From positions 1,320,449 to 1,384,448 of the forward strand of contig JAMPIL010000001.1 in NCBI GenBank assembly GCA_023662725.1: DNA of 64,000 bases, read 5' to 3'. The notes under the pieces were generated by a model. It ran no database searches. It was not told the DNA's origin and saw only the letters and a program-made list of their open reading frames with translations. Below are positions 44,751-53,935 of the stretch, piece after piece (the first letter of the stretch is position 1; the number at the start of each line of letters is the position of its first letter). This DNA is from Ruminococcus flavefaciens (lineage in GTDB: Bacteria; Bacillota; Clostridia; Oscillospirales; Ruminococcaceae). The position numbers and the translations under genes were made by a program.

Positions 44751-46241
44751 TCATGCAAAAACGATTTCTTTAAGCTCAATGCAGCCGTTTCCCTTATAAA
44801 TAAGACAGAGCGAACTTTTTCCCTCAGGAAAATTAATTTCCGTGAAAATTTTAGTCCATTCTATGCAGTCGGACGGAAGCGTTATTTCTGCCGAAGGCTT
44901 ACCTTTCGGCTCTGAGAAATAAACAAGAAGCTTTCCTACATAATCGCTGTTTTTTTCGCCTCTGAAAACGATTCCAAACTTTTCGGCCTTTCCGAACTCA
45001 AAATACTTAAATCCAATAAGAGTTCCATCGCATATTTCACCGATATAACGCTCCTCGCCCGAATTTGTGACATTAGGAAAGCTTTCGGTAAAAATCTTAT
45101 TAGAGCCATGCGGCATTCTGCCGTTAGTAATATTGCAGGCAATTACTGCCGGATATGTTCCCATACCGATAAGCGGCTTTCCATTAAGTCCGCATGAAGT
45201 TATTTCAACCTGCTTTATCGAACCGTCCTGTTCAATAGTGATTTTCTCTGCGCACGCCTGACGGCTGTAATCGGATTTATGAGTCAGCCTATGGTAAAAA
45301 ACGTACCAATCTCCGTTTATTTCAATAATACTCCCATGAGTCGTTCCGGTCATGTTAAGGCGTTTTTCATCGGTAACTTCATTTATGCCGACATCACCAT
45401 TGGAGACTATAGTTCCGCCGTAAACGAAATCACGGTCCGAAAAATCGCTTACAGCATAACAAAGCTCGTGATTTTTCTGTGAAGAGAACACAAAATAATA
45501 CTTCTCACCAACTTTTCGCATCGAGCTTGCTTCAAAGAATTCATGACCGCCGAAATCTGCTTCATACGGTATAATATGTTTCGGATTCTCCTTAACTGTG
45601 AGCATATCGTCCTCCAGAACGACCATGCAGGCTCCGTTTACGTTATCAAGAGTTCCGAGAACTTCCTCCGGCGATTTATTGAATCTTTTGCAGACTTCAG
45701 CCAGCTTGTCCGGATCAGAAGCAAGAATCTCATTATCTTCGTTCATATACTGCGTACCATAGTAAATTCTGATAATTCCGTTATCGTTAAAAGCGCATGG
45801 ATCGAAACAGACGTAATCGCTCATAGAAGTACCGTCCGGATAACGTACAAAGCCGAGGTACTCGTATTTTCCGGCAGGAGTATCGCAGACTGCAACAGAT
45901 ATCGGTCCGAAATAACCTCCCACTCCGTATTCGCCTGACATACAATAATAAAGATAATATCTGCCGTCATTACCCTGAACAACATCAGGAGCGTACATAT
46001 ACGGTCTTTCAGCATAGTTTGGATCCTGTTCCGCACGATAGATAACGCCCTCTTTTCGCCACTGTGAAAGATCGTCCACGGGAGCAGAGTAAACTGTATA
46101 ATCTCCCATGCAGAAAGTGTGACCGCCCTCTTTATCGTGAGAGCCGTAAAGGTAAACCCTGTCTCCGAAAACGTGCGGTTCGCCGTCGGGGATGTATTCG
46201 CCAAGCGGAAGATATGGATTGTAAACCTGATTTTTATTCAT
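44751..46241 (-). CDS. Glycoside hydrolase family 43
   Basis: A predicted cytosolic arabinofuranosidase or xylosidase acting on imported plant oligosaccharides; there is no signal peptide. The 496 residues start at 46241 where GGAGG lies six bases upstream. The five-bladed propeller shows the catalytic base Asp in YIPDGEPHVF, the pKa-setting Asp region in MYAPDVVQGNDGRYYLYY, the acid Glu in HEFFEASSMRK and the late GTTHGSIIEINGDWYVFYHR. From about residue 390 a beta-sandwich domain, possibly carbohydrate-binding, follows. No transporter or other glycosidase is adjacent. Confidence 0.9.
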   Translation of the reverse strand: MNKNQVYNPYLPLGEYIPDGEPHVFGDRVYLYGSHDKEGGHTFCMGDYTVYSAPVDDLSQWRKEGVIYRAEQDPNYAERPYMYAPDVVQGNDGRYYLYYCMSGEYGVGGYFGPISVAVCDTPAGKYEYLGFVRYPDGTSMSDYVCFDPCAFNDNGIIRIYYGTQYMNEDNEILASDPDKLAEVCKRFNKSPEEVLGTLDNVNGACMVVLEDDMLTVKENPKHIIPYEADFGGHEFFEASSMRKVGEKYYFVFSSQKNHELCYAVSDFSDRDFVYGGTIVSNGDVGINEVTDEKRLNMTGTTHGSIIEINGDWYVFYHRLTHKSDYSRQACAEKITIEQDGSIKQVEITSCGLNGKPLIGMGTYPAVIACNITNGRMPHGSNKIFTESFPNVTNSGEERYIGEICDGTLIGFKYFEFGKAEKFGIVFRGEKNSDYVGKLLVYFSEPKGKPSAEITLPSDCIEWTKIFTEINFPEGKSSLCLIYKGNGCIELKEIVFA

Positions 46242-46267
46242 TCTAAACCTCCGTATATTCATTTTCT

Positions 46268-46450
46268 AAGGGGGACTCTGTCCCCCTGCCCCCCTGCCAA
46301 AGGGTGAACCCACCCTTTGGAAACCCGGTATTAATTATTTTCAATACCTCGTAAAGAGGTATTGAAAATAATTAGGGCAGAATGCCCATAGAATGAACAC
46401 TCTTTTGCAACAGTCCAAGGAACAAAGTCTCTTTGAAATTGAACATCTAA
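46268..46450 (+). repeat. Dispersed four-hairpin element, copy H
   Basis: Complete: GGGGGAC-TCT-GTCCCCC, CCAAAGGG...CCCTTTGG, GGAAACCCGGTATTAAT, copy-specific stem AATTATTTTCAATACCTC with its complement (46333-46374), GGGCA-GAA-TGCCC-ATAGAA, and a tail with AAAGTCTCTTTGAAATT ending near 46445. It lies between glmM and the GH43 gene. Confidence 0.88.
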
Positions 46451-46456
46451 TGAATA

Positions 46457-46485
46457 CAGGGACGGCTTTTTCCGTCCCTGATTGT
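46457..46485 (-). terminator. Terminator after glmM
   Basis: CAGGGACGG/CCGTCCCTG nine-base stem, short T-rich loop. The T tract is better on the plus strand, so efficiency for glmM is uncertain. Confidence 0.6.
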
Positions 46486-46487
46486 TA

Positions 46488-47873
46488 TTATAACATATGA
46501 CCGTTAGCCTTTAGGACGTCCACGACCTCTTCAACATACCTGCGGCAAGTCTCTTCATCCTCGGCTTCAACCATTACACGCACCAACGGTTCTGTTCCGC
46601 TTTCACGCACAAGAATTCTTCCCGATTCGCCAAGCTCAGCGGCAGCTTTTTCAACTGCGGCACGAACATCCTTATCAGCCTGAGCGGCAGACTTATCCTT
46701 GACCTTTACATTTTCAAGTACCTGGGGATAAACCTTGAAAGGAGCGGCAAGTTCGCTGAGCGTTTTTCCTCTTGCCATAATAACCTCCATGATTTTAAGG
46801 CTGGTGAGGATACCGTCGCCCGTTGAAGCGTACTTCGAGAAGATAATATGTCCCGACTGCTCTCCGCCGAGACGGCAGCCGTTTTCCTTCATGTATTCGT
46901 AAACGTATTTGTCGCCGACAGCTGTTTTAGCATAGTTGATACCGATCTCATCGAAAGCTTTATAAAGACCAAAATTGGACATAACCGTTGTAACAACAGT
47001 ATTATTGACCAGTTTTTCACGTTCTTTCATATAGCGTCCGTAGATATAAAGAATGTGGTCGCCCGAAATAACTCCGCCTTTTTCGTCCACGCAGAGACAG
47101 CGGTCAGCATCGCCGTCATAGGCAAATCCTGCGTCAAGATTGTTTTCCACAACGAATTTCTGTAAATTCCCAATATGGGTCGAACCGGCATTATTGTTAA
47201 TATTAGTACCGTTCGGCTCGGCATTGATAACATGGGTTTCAGCTCCAAGAGCGTCAAAAACAGCTTTTGCAACATTCCATGCAGCTCCGTTTGCGCAATC
47301 AAGACCGATCTTCTTTCCTCTGAACGAGTAAACTCCAAGTGAAATAAGATAGCCGATATAGCGGTTTCTTCCGGAAACGTAATCAACTGTACGTCCGATC
47401 TTATCATCGAGAGCAAAGGGAAGCTCGCTCCAGCTCTGACCGAAAATCTCAAGTTTATCGTCCAGATAAGCCTCGACGAGATTTATAACTTCGTCTTCCA
47501 TTTTTTCACCGTATCTGTTGATAAGTTTAAGACCGTTATCGTGATACGGATTATGACTTGCCGAGATCATGATTGCACAATCAAAACCGTCCACACGGGA
47601 AATATACGCAACCGAGGGAGTTGTTGTGACGTGAAGCAAATAAGCGTCTGCTCCGGAAGCGGTAAGTCCGCCTACGAGCGAATATTCAAACATATAGCTT
47701 GAAAGTCTTGTATCTTTTCCGATAAGTACTCGAGGAGCGGTATTATCGCCGTTTCTTCTCTTTATCTCTCCGTAATACCAGCCGAGGAAACGTCCGACTT
47801 TAAAAGCGTGATCAGCAGTTAAATTAACATTGGCAGTTCCTCTGAATCCGTCTGTTCCAAAATATTTTCCCAC
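46488..47873 (-). CDS. glmM: Phosphoglucosamine mutase
   Basis: Converts glucosamine-6-phosphate to glucosamine-1-phosphate for UDP-GlcNAc, peptidoglycan and surface glycans. The 461 residues start at a GTG (47873) with AAGGAG upstream, giving the expected GKYFGTDGFRG N-terminus; longer starts add a non-homologous tail. Motifs: phosphoserine loop ISASHNPYHDNG, metal loop DGDADR, GEQSGHI sugar loop and RESGTEPLVRV phosphate site. It has its own promoter at 47986 but lies next to the aminoethylphosphonate genes, which would feed into the same envelope. Confidence 0.95.
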   Translation of the reverse strand: MGKYFGTDGFRGTANVNLTADHAFKVGRFLGWYYGEIKRRNGDNTAPRVLIGKDTRLSSYMFEYSLVGGLTASGADAYLLHVTTTPSVAYISRVDGFDCAIMISASHNPYHDNGLKLINRYGEKMEDEVINLVEAYLDDKLEIFGQSWSELPFALDDKIGRTVDYVSGRNRYIGYLISLGVYSFRGKKIGLDCANGAAWNVAKAVFDALGAETHVINAEPNGTNINNNAGSTHIGNLQKFVVENNLDAGFAYDGDADRCLCVDEKGGVISGDHILYIYGRYMKEREKLVNNTVVTTVMSNFGLYKAFDEIGINYAKTAVGDKYVYEYMKENGCRLGGEQSGHIIFSKYASTGDGILTSLKIMEVIMARGKTLSELAAPFKVYPQVLENVKVKDKSAAQADKDVRAAVEKAAAELGESGRILVRESGTEPLVRVMVEAEDEETCRRYVEEVVDVLKANGHML

Positions 47874-47985
47874 TTGAATGTTACTCCTTACATTATATAA
47901 TATTAAAAATATATTGTATTGTCTATATATTTTATTCTTCATCTTAAGCAATCTGAACAAATAAATCATCAAATCGCTTAAAATT

Positions 47986-48014
47986 ATTATAACACTTTAT
48001 CATTGGATAGTCAA
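47986..48014 (-). promoter_or_regulatory. Promoter of glmM
   Basis: Minus strand TTGACT (48014-48009), 17-base spacer, TATAAT (47991-47986), beginning eight bases after the phosphonopyruvate decarboxylase stop. Confidence 0.7.
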
Positions 48015-48021
48015 TATTATT

Positions 48022-49143
48022 TTAAATTTCTTTCAAATAATTCATAAAATTCTGTTTATTTTCAATGGCAGTAGTTGTTGGTCTGCCGAGATCGGCTCTT
48101 GCTCCGACGGCGCATTTCACCTCAATAAACGAGAGTTTTCCCCGTGATCTTGCTTCTTCAAGCGCTTTATCAAGCTCGTCAAAACTTTGAACGCATACGG
48201 CGCTGGGATATCCGCAGGCCTCAGCGATTCCAACCAAATCGACCTTTGAAGCGACCGTCGGCATTCCTCCTACAGTTTCGTGCGAACCGTTGTTGATAAC
48301 TACATGGATAAGATTATCGGGGGAATTTGCTCCGAGAACAGCCATTGCTCCCATATGCATAAGCGCAGCTCCGTCACCGTCGATACACCATATACGGCTT
48401 TGCGGCTTATTTATAGCGACGCCGAGGGCGATAGAGGACGAATGTCCCATCGAGCCGACTGTGAGGAAATCGTACTTATGGCTCTGGGAATTAGCTTCAC
48501 GGATCTCAAACAGCTCACGGCTTGCCTTTCCGGTAGTCGAGATAACAGGATCGTTTCCTGCGGCGGAGACAATATGACGGATTATCTCTTCACGAAGCAT
48601 CTTATTTTCATTTTTGTATTCAACTTTTCCGTCATAAGATAACGCTCCTTTGCGAACCACGAATGCAACCTGTTTTCCCGCTTCAAGAACGCTGCGGAAA
48701 TCCTCCATAACGGCGGAGAGTCCTTCTTCACTGGTGTCTTTGCCGATGACGAAAGTTTTTATATCCATATCCTCAAGCAGTTTTACCGTGACCTCTCCCT
48801 GATAGATGTGCTGCGGTTCATCGTGGATACCGGGCTCACCTCTCCAGCCGACAATAAAAACTGCCGGAACAGCATAAACTTTATCGTTAAGAAGCGAGGC
48901 GACCGGATTTATTATATTTCCTTCACCGGAATTCTGCATATAAACGACCGGAACTTTTCCCGTTGAAAGATGATATCCGGCAGCAAGAGCTGTACAGCAT
49001 CCCTCGTTTGCAGCGATTATGTGATGATTTTTGTCGATTCCGTATGTATTCATAAGATAGTCGCAGAGCGGTTTAAGCTGTGAATCCGGAACTCCGGTAA
49101 AAAAATCCGCTCCTATAATTTTAACAAGGCTTTCTGCTTTCAT
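48022..49143 (-). CDS. ppd: Phosphonopyruvate decarboxylase
   Basis: Decarboxylates phosphonopyruvate to phosphonoacetaldehyde with ThDP and Mg2+, the step that makes phosphonate synthesis irreversible. The 373 residues fit the family: N-terminal FTGVPDSQLKPLCDYL, ANEGCCTALAAGYHL with the activating Glu, EPGIHDEPQH, and the ThDP motif from GDGAALMHMGAM to NNGSHETVGGMPT. It is equivalent to AepY of Bacteroides fragilis and lies three bases after the cytidylyltransferase gene in the same operon. Confidence 0.95.
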   Translation of the reverse strand: MKAESLVKIIGADFFTGVPDSQLKPLCDYLMNTYGIDKNHHIIAANEGCCTALAAGYHLSTGKVPVVYMQNSGEGNIINPVASLLNDKVYAVPAVFIVGWRGEPGIHDEPQHIYQGEVTVKLLEDMDIKTFVIGKDTSEEGLSAVMEDFRSVLEAGKQVAFVVRKGALSYDGKVEYKNENKMLREEIIRHIVSAAGNDPVISTTGKASRELFEIREANSQSHKYDFLTVGSMGHSSSIALGVAINKPQSRIWCIDGDGAALMHMGAMAVLGANSPDNLIHVVINNGSHETVGGMPTVASKVDLVGIAEACGYPSAVCVQSFDELDKALEEARSRGKLSFIEVKCAVGARADLGRPTTTAIENKQNFMNYLKEI

Positions 49144-49146
49144 AAA

Positions 49147-49836
49147 TTACCTCCCATTTATTTCTTCAAGCTCGGCAACTGTGTCGATTTCGGTTATCTG
49201 CTCATTTTTTATGGGATGAACTTTAAGTCGGAGCGAATCCAGATTCATATTTACAACATCGTCCCAGAAGAGCGTTTCATAGCCGGATTTTCCATATGCA
49301 TTCTCGATTGCTCCCGCAAGAATTTCAGCGTCGTTCTTTGTAAAAAAAGCGATTCCGGTCATGTTATACTGATATTTTCCACCCTTTCCGACTCTGGTAA
49401 TATAGCCGTTTTCATCCGTATCAAAAACCCAATCGTCAGTTTTTTCCTCTTTATACTTGCCGAAATAGCACGAATTTGCCAATTCACAGCAAAACACTTC
49501 TGCATCCGGAATAAAAAGGTCGGCTTCGCAGATAAAGCAGCTGCCCAAACGGAGAACGTCCCTTGCATAGTAAACGGACGAGATATTGTTTATAGTTTCA
49601 TAATCGGGATTTTCAATTATTTCGGTCTGCGGATATTTTTCCGTAAGATACCGGAACTGCTCTCCCAGATATCCTGTAACGATATATATTTTATTGATAT
49701 TGCGTCCTATCAGACCTTCGATGACCGTTTCTATCATCGGTCTGCCTTTAACTTTTATAAGAGGCTTCGGAGTTGTTTCCGTAAGCGGACGCATTCTCGT
49801 TCCCATTCCGGAAGCCATAATTACTGCATTTTCCAT
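49147..49836 (-). CDS. pntC: LicC/PntC-like cytidylyltransferase, probably for 2-aminoethylphosphonate
   Basis: Expected to form CMP-2-aminoethylphosphonate from CTP, the activated form used to decorate lipids or glycans. The 229 residues start at MENAVIMAS (49836) after GGAG. The nucleotide loop is ASGMGTRMRPLTETTPKPL; NISSVYYARDVL, EADLF and the late FWDDVV with EIDTVAELEEIN match LicC-type phosphocholine cytidylyltransferases. The gene's place between AEP transaminase and phosphonopyruvate decarboxylase makes aminoethylphosphonate a better substrate guess than phosphocholine. The choice of substrate is inference. Confidence 0.8.
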   Translation of the reverse strand: MENAVIMASGMGTRMRPLTETTPKPLIKVKGRPMIETVIEGLIGRNINKIYIVTGYLGEQFRYLTEKYPQTEIIENPDYETINNISSVYYARDVLRLGSCFICEADLFIPDAEVFCCELANSCYFGKYKEEKTDDWVFDTDENGYITRVGKGGKYQYNMTGIAFFTKNDAEILAGAIENAYGKSGYETLFWDDVVNMNLDSLRLKVHPIKNEQITEIDTVAELEEINGR

Positions 49837-49867
49837 GAATATCTCCTTTGATTTCATTGAACATTTT

Positions 49868-50040
49868 TAAGGGAGACGCTGTCTCCCTTATACCCTCTGC
49901 CAAAGGGGGAATCACCCCTTTGAAAACCCATAATTAGGTCATTACAAATACCCCACAAGGGGTATTTGTAATGACTATGGCAGAATGCCATAGAATAATT
50001 ACACATTAACAGAGAATAAACAGAGACCAAATCTCCTTAT
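49868..50040 (+). repeat. Dispersed four-hairpin element, copy I
   Basis: Hairpin 1 is GGGAGAC-GCT-GTCTCCC, hairpin 2 CCAAAGGGG...CCCCTTTG, copy-specific stem TAGGTCATTACAAATACCCC with its partner (49933-49978) and hairpin 4 TGGCA-GAA-TGCCA, where the outermost pair differs from other copies on both sides. It sits inside the phosphonate operon between phnW and pntC, on the strand opposite to transcription. Confidence 0.88.
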
Positions 50041-50066
50041 AGTATGCAAAAAACAAATATGATGTC

Positions 50067-51197
50067 TTAATCGTTATATTTCACAGGTACTGCGATATTA
50101 TTTGCTTTAAGAGCTTCTTCAAAAACCCTGAAGAAGCCTGTTATATCCTCTTCATCGATCGCACCGAGAGCGCAGAGACGGAATGTATTCGTTGTTGAAA
50201 TTTTTCCGGGATAAATGGTGTAGCCACGCTCATAGCAGTAATCGTGAACGGCTTCAAAGCTCCAGTTCGGATCGTCGGGGTAAACAGCCGAAGAAACAAG
50301 ACCTGCCCTCAGCTCCGGCTTGATGACCTGACGGAAGCCAAGTCTTTCAAGACCTGCATTAACAGCGTTGAAAACTCTCGTATGTCTTGCCCACTTGTTC
50401 TGCTCGCCCTCTTCAAAATATTCTTTAAGAGCCTGTTTTGTTGCATAAACGGTCTGAACAGGCGGAGTGAAGTGCATTTCTCCCGTTTTCTCAAAGAAAT
50501 CATATTGCAGGAATAAATTGCAGTAATACGATCTTTTCGGGTACTCTGCCGACGCTTCGATAATTTTTTTATTACCGATAATAAACGAAAGACCTGTCAT
50601 AGACATAAGACCTTTCTGTGCAGAAGCCATGCAGAAATCAATATTATCCTTTTCAATATCAATAGGACGCATTGCAAGAGTTGACGTTGTATCAACGGCA
50701 AAAACGGCGTTATACTTATGAGCCAAAGCGCCTATTTCACGGATAGGATTGAGGATTCCGGTACCTGTTTCGTTATGAGTTGTATAAACAAGGGCGACAT
50801 CGGAATTTTCCGCCAGCGTCTTTTCAACTTCGTTTAAATCAGGAATTTCGTCAACCGGATATTTCAACTCGATAAACGGCAGACCATAGTACTGACAGAT
50901 TTCAACAGCTCTTGCACTGTAAGCTCCGTTATTGATAACAAGAACCTTTTTATTCGCAGGAAGAAGCGAATTAAGGCAAATATCCATATTGATCGTTCCC
51001 GAACCGCAGAAAAGTACGGACGTATATTTTTCGGGATCGCCGTGAACTATTTTAACGAGATCGGTTCTGAGTTCTCTCATCATCTCGGCAAATTCCTGTT
51101 CTCTCGGGCAGATATCCGGTACGACCTGAGCCATTTTTACGGTATCGGTAGTGGTTGAAGGACCGGGATTGAGAAGAATATTTCTTTTGATTTCCAT
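50067..51197 (-). CDS. phnW: 2-Aminoethylphosphonate:pyruvate transaminase
   Basis: Interconverts phosphonoacetaldehyde plus alanine with 2-aminoethylphosphonate plus pyruvate; here in the synthetic direction. The 376 residues start LLNPGPSTTTDTVKMA, with phosphate-binding CGSGTINMD, the Asp in VDTTSTLA and the PLP lysine in SAQKGLM. It belongs to the class V aminotransferases and corresponds to AepZ. It begins 14 bases after the PEP mutase gene. Confidence 0.93.
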   Translation of the reverse strand: MEIKRNILLNPGPSTTTDTVKMAQVVPDICPREQEFAEMMRELRTDLVKIVHGDPEKYTSVLFCGSGTINMDICLNSLLPANKKVLVINNGAYSARAVEICQYYGLPFIELKYPVDEIPDLNEVEKTLAENSDVALVYTTHNETGTGILNPIREIGALAHKYNAVFAVDTTSTLAMRPIDIEKDNIDFCMASAQKGLMSMTGLSFIIGNKKIIEASAEYPKRSYYCNLFLQYDFFEKTGEMHFTPPVQTVYATKQALKEYFEEGEQNKWARHTRVFNAVNAGLERLGFRQVIKPELRAGLVSSAVYPDDPNWSFEAVHDYCYERGYTIYPGKISTTNTFRLCALGAIDEEDITGFFRVFEEALKANNIAVPVKYND

Positions 51198-51211
51198 AGT
51201 TTTAACACTCC

Positions 51212-52507
51212 TTAAAGTTCGTCAATAAGCGTTATGATATTTTTTATAGGCATAAGACGGTCGTCAACTTCCTTTGCACGATGATATCTGAGGATATCCT
51301 TGGCGGTCTGTTCCATAGCAGGAAAAGCGCTTCTGGTAAGCTGATTTGCGTAGATAACTATATTAACTCCATGAGCCGCAAGCTCGCTCTCGGTTATCTG
51401 ATTGAACGATGTCGGAACGACTACTATCGGAGTACGGCTGTTTTTCTCTCTGAATTTATCGCAGAATTCAAGTATCTCCGCCGGATCTTTTTTTCGGCTG
51501 TGGATCATAATTCCGTCGGCGCCTGCTTCAACGTAAGCAAAGGCACGTTCAAGAGCGTCGTCCATGCCCTGTTCGAGGATAAGGCTTTCGATTCTTGCAA
51601 TTATCATAAAGTCGTCGGTAAGCTGAATTTTCTTCCCCGACTTTATTTTCTCACAGAAATGCTCAATGGAATCCTGTGTCTGCTCGACTTCTGTTCCGAA
51701 AAGCGAATTCTTTTTAAGCCCTGTTTTATCCTCGATAATTATAGCCGAAACGCCCATTCTTTCAAGAGTTCTTACCGTATAGACAAAGTGCTCGATAAGA
51801 CCTCCCGTATCGCCGTCGAAAATGATAGGCTTTGTTGTTACCTCCATAACGTCGTCAATAGTGCGGAAACGTGACGTCATGTCAACAAGCTCGATATCCG
51901 GCTTGCCCTTTGCCGTTGAATCGCAGAGCGAGCTTATCCACATGGAGTCAAACTGATCGAGTTCGCCGTCGGTTTCAACGATAGTTTTCTCCGCAATAAG
52001 TCCGGTAAGACCGCTGTGTACTTCGAGTGTTTTCACGATCGGACATATCTCGATAAGCTGTCTGAGCCGTTTTCTGCGGTATTCCGGCATCGCAAGCTTT
52101 TCCCTAATGCGTCGGTCGATTCTTTTCACGTTTTCGTTGTATGTATATGGAATGTCGATAATGCTTCCGCCGTAGGCTTCGAGGAGCTTCTCGGCATTGT
52201 CCCTTATGGCTTTCTCCGGACCGTTTTTCCAGTTATCGCCGTGAATAACGTAATCGGGATGAATTTCAGCGACAACCTTGTCGTACATTATATCGTCCTG
52301 AGTTATAATTTCGTCGGCAATGCCCAGTTCTTCAACAATGCGAACTCTTTCGGCAAAATCGACTGTTGGGAAGCGGTTATAGCGAATCATAGCGGAATCG
52401 CTTAAAATTCCGACAATAAGTTTTCCGTATTTTTTAGCTTCTGTGAGAATATTTATATGACCTTCATGGATAACGTCTGTGCAGAAGCAAGTGTAAACGA
52501 TTTTCAT
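51212..52507 (-). CDS. pepM: Phosphoenolpyruvate mutase with N-terminal cytidylyltransferase domain
   Basis: Forms the C-P bond by rearranging phosphoenolpyruvate to phosphonopyruvate. The 431 residues start at 52507, which has GGAGG five bases upstream. Residues 1-135 are a nucleotidyltransferase domain of the glycerol-3-phosphate cytidylyltransferase type (FCTDVIHEGHINIL, HxGH at 14-17; NWKNGPEKAIRDN). Residues 150-431 are the isocitrate-lyase-like barrel with DGDTGG (231-236) and the diagnostic EDKTGLKKNS (259-268), which separates mutases from lyases. The two-domain layout matches AepX of Bacteroides fragilis. It is the first gene of the operon. Confidence 0.95.
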   Translation of the reverse strand: MKIVYTCFCTDVIHEGHINILTEAKKYGKLIVGILSDSAMIRYNRFPTVDFAERVRIVEELGIADEIITQDDIMYDKVVAEIHPDYVIHGDNWKNGPEKAIRDNAEKLLEAYGGSIIDIPYTYNENVKRIDRRIREKLAMPEYRRKRLRQLIEICPIVKTLEVHSGLTGLIAEKTIVETDGELDQFDSMWISSLCDSTAKGKPDIELVDMTSRFRTIDDVMEVTTKPIIFDGDTGGLIEHFVYTVRTLERMGVSAIIIEDKTGLKKNSLFGTEVEQTQDSIEHFCEKIKSGKKIQLTDDFMIIARIESLILEQGMDDALERAFAYVEAGADGIMIHSRKKDPAEILEFCDKFREKNSRTPIVVVPTSFNQITESELAAHGVNIVIYANQLTRSAFPAMEQTAKDILRYHRAKEVDDRLMPIKNIITLIDEL

Positions 52508-52543
52508 TTTATCCTCCATGTAATTATAATAGATATCTTATTT

Positions 52544-52572
52544 ATTATAGCACGCTTTTGGTAATTATTCAA
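52544..52572 (-). promoter_or_regulatory. Promoter of the phosphonate operon
   Basis: Minus strand TTGAAT (52572-52567), 17-base spacer, TATAAT (52549-52544), 37 bases before pepM. Confidence 0.75.
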
Positions 52573-52600
52573 TATAAATTTCGGTTTTGTAATTTTTTAG

Positions 52601-52629
52601 TTGATTTTTTACCGTCTGTGTGATATAAT
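52601..52629 (+). promoter_or_regulatory. Promoter of the yeiH-like gene
   Basis: TTGATT (52601-52606), 17-base spacer, TATAAT (52624-52629). It diverges from the phosphonate operon promoter 28 bases away. Confidence 0.75.
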
Positions 52630-52667
52630 TTTATCCGGATTTATTTATATTAAAGGAGAAATTCACT

Positions 52668-53753
52668 ATGCAATGGATAAAGAAAAACGGTCTTGGAATC
52701 ATTCTATGCGCCGCAATATCGGCTGCTGCGACATTTTTAGCGTCGCTCAGCATAGGAAGCTTTTCGCTTGAAATTATAGGAGCGCCCGTGTTCGCAATAC
52801 TTTTTGGAATGCTTATAAGCCTTGCTGTTCCGTCTCTTGCCGGAAAAGCTTCCTTAAAACACGGAATAAAATTTACTTCAAAGAAAATTCTTCAATGGGC
52901 AGTAATCATACTCGGATTTTCACTTGATCTGAATACAATACTTAAAGTCGGCGGAAAAAGCCTGCCTGTTATAATTTCAACTATTTCAATATCTCTTATA
53001 ACTGCTTTGGTTCTTATGCGTGTTATGAAGATAAACAAAAAGGTTGCCTGTCTTATCGGAGTCGGCTCTTCAATTTGCGGAGGTTCAGCTATTGCCGCAA
53101 CCGCTCCGGTCGTCGACGCTGACGATGACGAAGTTGCTCAGTCAATATCGGTAATATTTCTGTTCAACGTTATTGCGGCGCTCATTTTCCCTGCTCTTGG
53201 ACACGCTATAGGCTTAGGTTCAGAGGGATTTGCAGTTTTTGCCGGAACAGCGGTAAACGATACTTCGTCCGTTACGGCTGCCGCTTCTACAGCAGAAGGA
53301 ATTTACGGAGCAGACGGTATTCTTTCCTCAGCCATAACGGTTAAGCTTACAAGAACCCTTGCAATAATTCCTATAACGCTTATCCTTGCGGTTTACAGAA
53401 CAAGAAAAGCAAAAAAATCCGGCACAGAAACGAATAATTTCTCGCTGAAAAAAATTTTCCCGTTCTTTATTCTCTTTTTCATAGCCGCTTCCGTTATAAC
53501 GACTGTCGTCGGACTTCTTCCGTCAAACGGATTCACTGCCTTTTATGACGAACACTTCGTTCCGGCAGCAAAATGGACAGCTAAATTCTTTATCGCAATG
53601 GCAATGTGCGCCATCGGACTTAACACTGATATAGTCGGACTTATCAAAAATGGCAAAAAACCGATAATTCTCGGACTCTGCTGCTGGGCGGCAATAACGG
53701 CAGTTTCTATCGGAGTTCAGATGCTTACGGGAATTTATTACACCAATCTATAA
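52668..53753 (+). CDS. YeiH/UPF0324 family membrane transporter
   Basis: A 361-residue integral membrane protein with about ten helices, of the YeiH family, some members of which are suggested to export sulfur compounds. Family marks are FGMLISLAVPSL, the conserved ILGFSLDLNTI, GVGSSICGGSAIAATAPVVDADDDEVAQSIS and the C-terminal FIAMAMCAIGLNTDI. AAAGGAG precedes the ATG. It is divergent from the phosphonate genes; no regulator of the usual LysR type adjoins it. Substrate unknown. Confidence 0.9.
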   Translation: MQWIKKNGLGIILCAAISAAATFLASLSIGSFSLEIIGAPVFAILFGMLISLAVPSLAGKASLKHGIKFTSKKILQWAVIILGFSLDLNTILKVGGKSLPVIISTISISLITALVLMRVMKINKKVACLIGVGSSICGGSAIAATAPVVDADDDEVAQSISVIFLFNVIAALIFPALGHAIGLGSEGFAVFAGTAVNDTSSVTAAASTAEGIYGADGILSSAITVKLTRTLAIIPITLILAVYRTRKAKKSGTETNNFSLKKIFPFFILFFIAASVITTVVGLLPSNGFTAFYDEHFVPAAKWTAKFFIAMAMCAIGLNTDIVGLIKNGKKPIILGLCCWAAITAVSIGVQMLTGIYYTNL

Positions 53754-53850
53754 GGTTGAATCCACCCTTTGGAAACCCGGTATTAATTATTTCAAATATC
53801 TATGGTATTTGAGCCATAGAACAAACAACTCATTGGCAAAGGAAAAAGAA
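53752..53850 (+). repeat. Dispersed element, truncated copy J
   Basis: Starts inside hairpin 2 (GGTTGAATCCACCCTTTGG), keeps GGAAACCCGGTATTAAT, then a degenerate stem and GAGCCATAGAAC. The 5' third is missing: the yeiH stop codon adjoins the break, so gene end and element are fused. Confidence 0.7.
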
Positions 53851-53883
53851 AACATATTCACCATATAGCCCATTTAAAATACA

Positions 53884-53935
53884 AAAAACCGCATACCTTA
53901 CCTTGAACTATCACAAGGAGGTATGCGGTTTTTAT
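53884..53935. terminator. Bidirectional terminator between yeiH and the aldo/keto reductase
   Basis: AAAAACCGCATACCT/AGGTATGCGGTTTTT fifteen-base perfect stem, flanked by A and T runs, between convergent genes. Confidence 0.92.
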
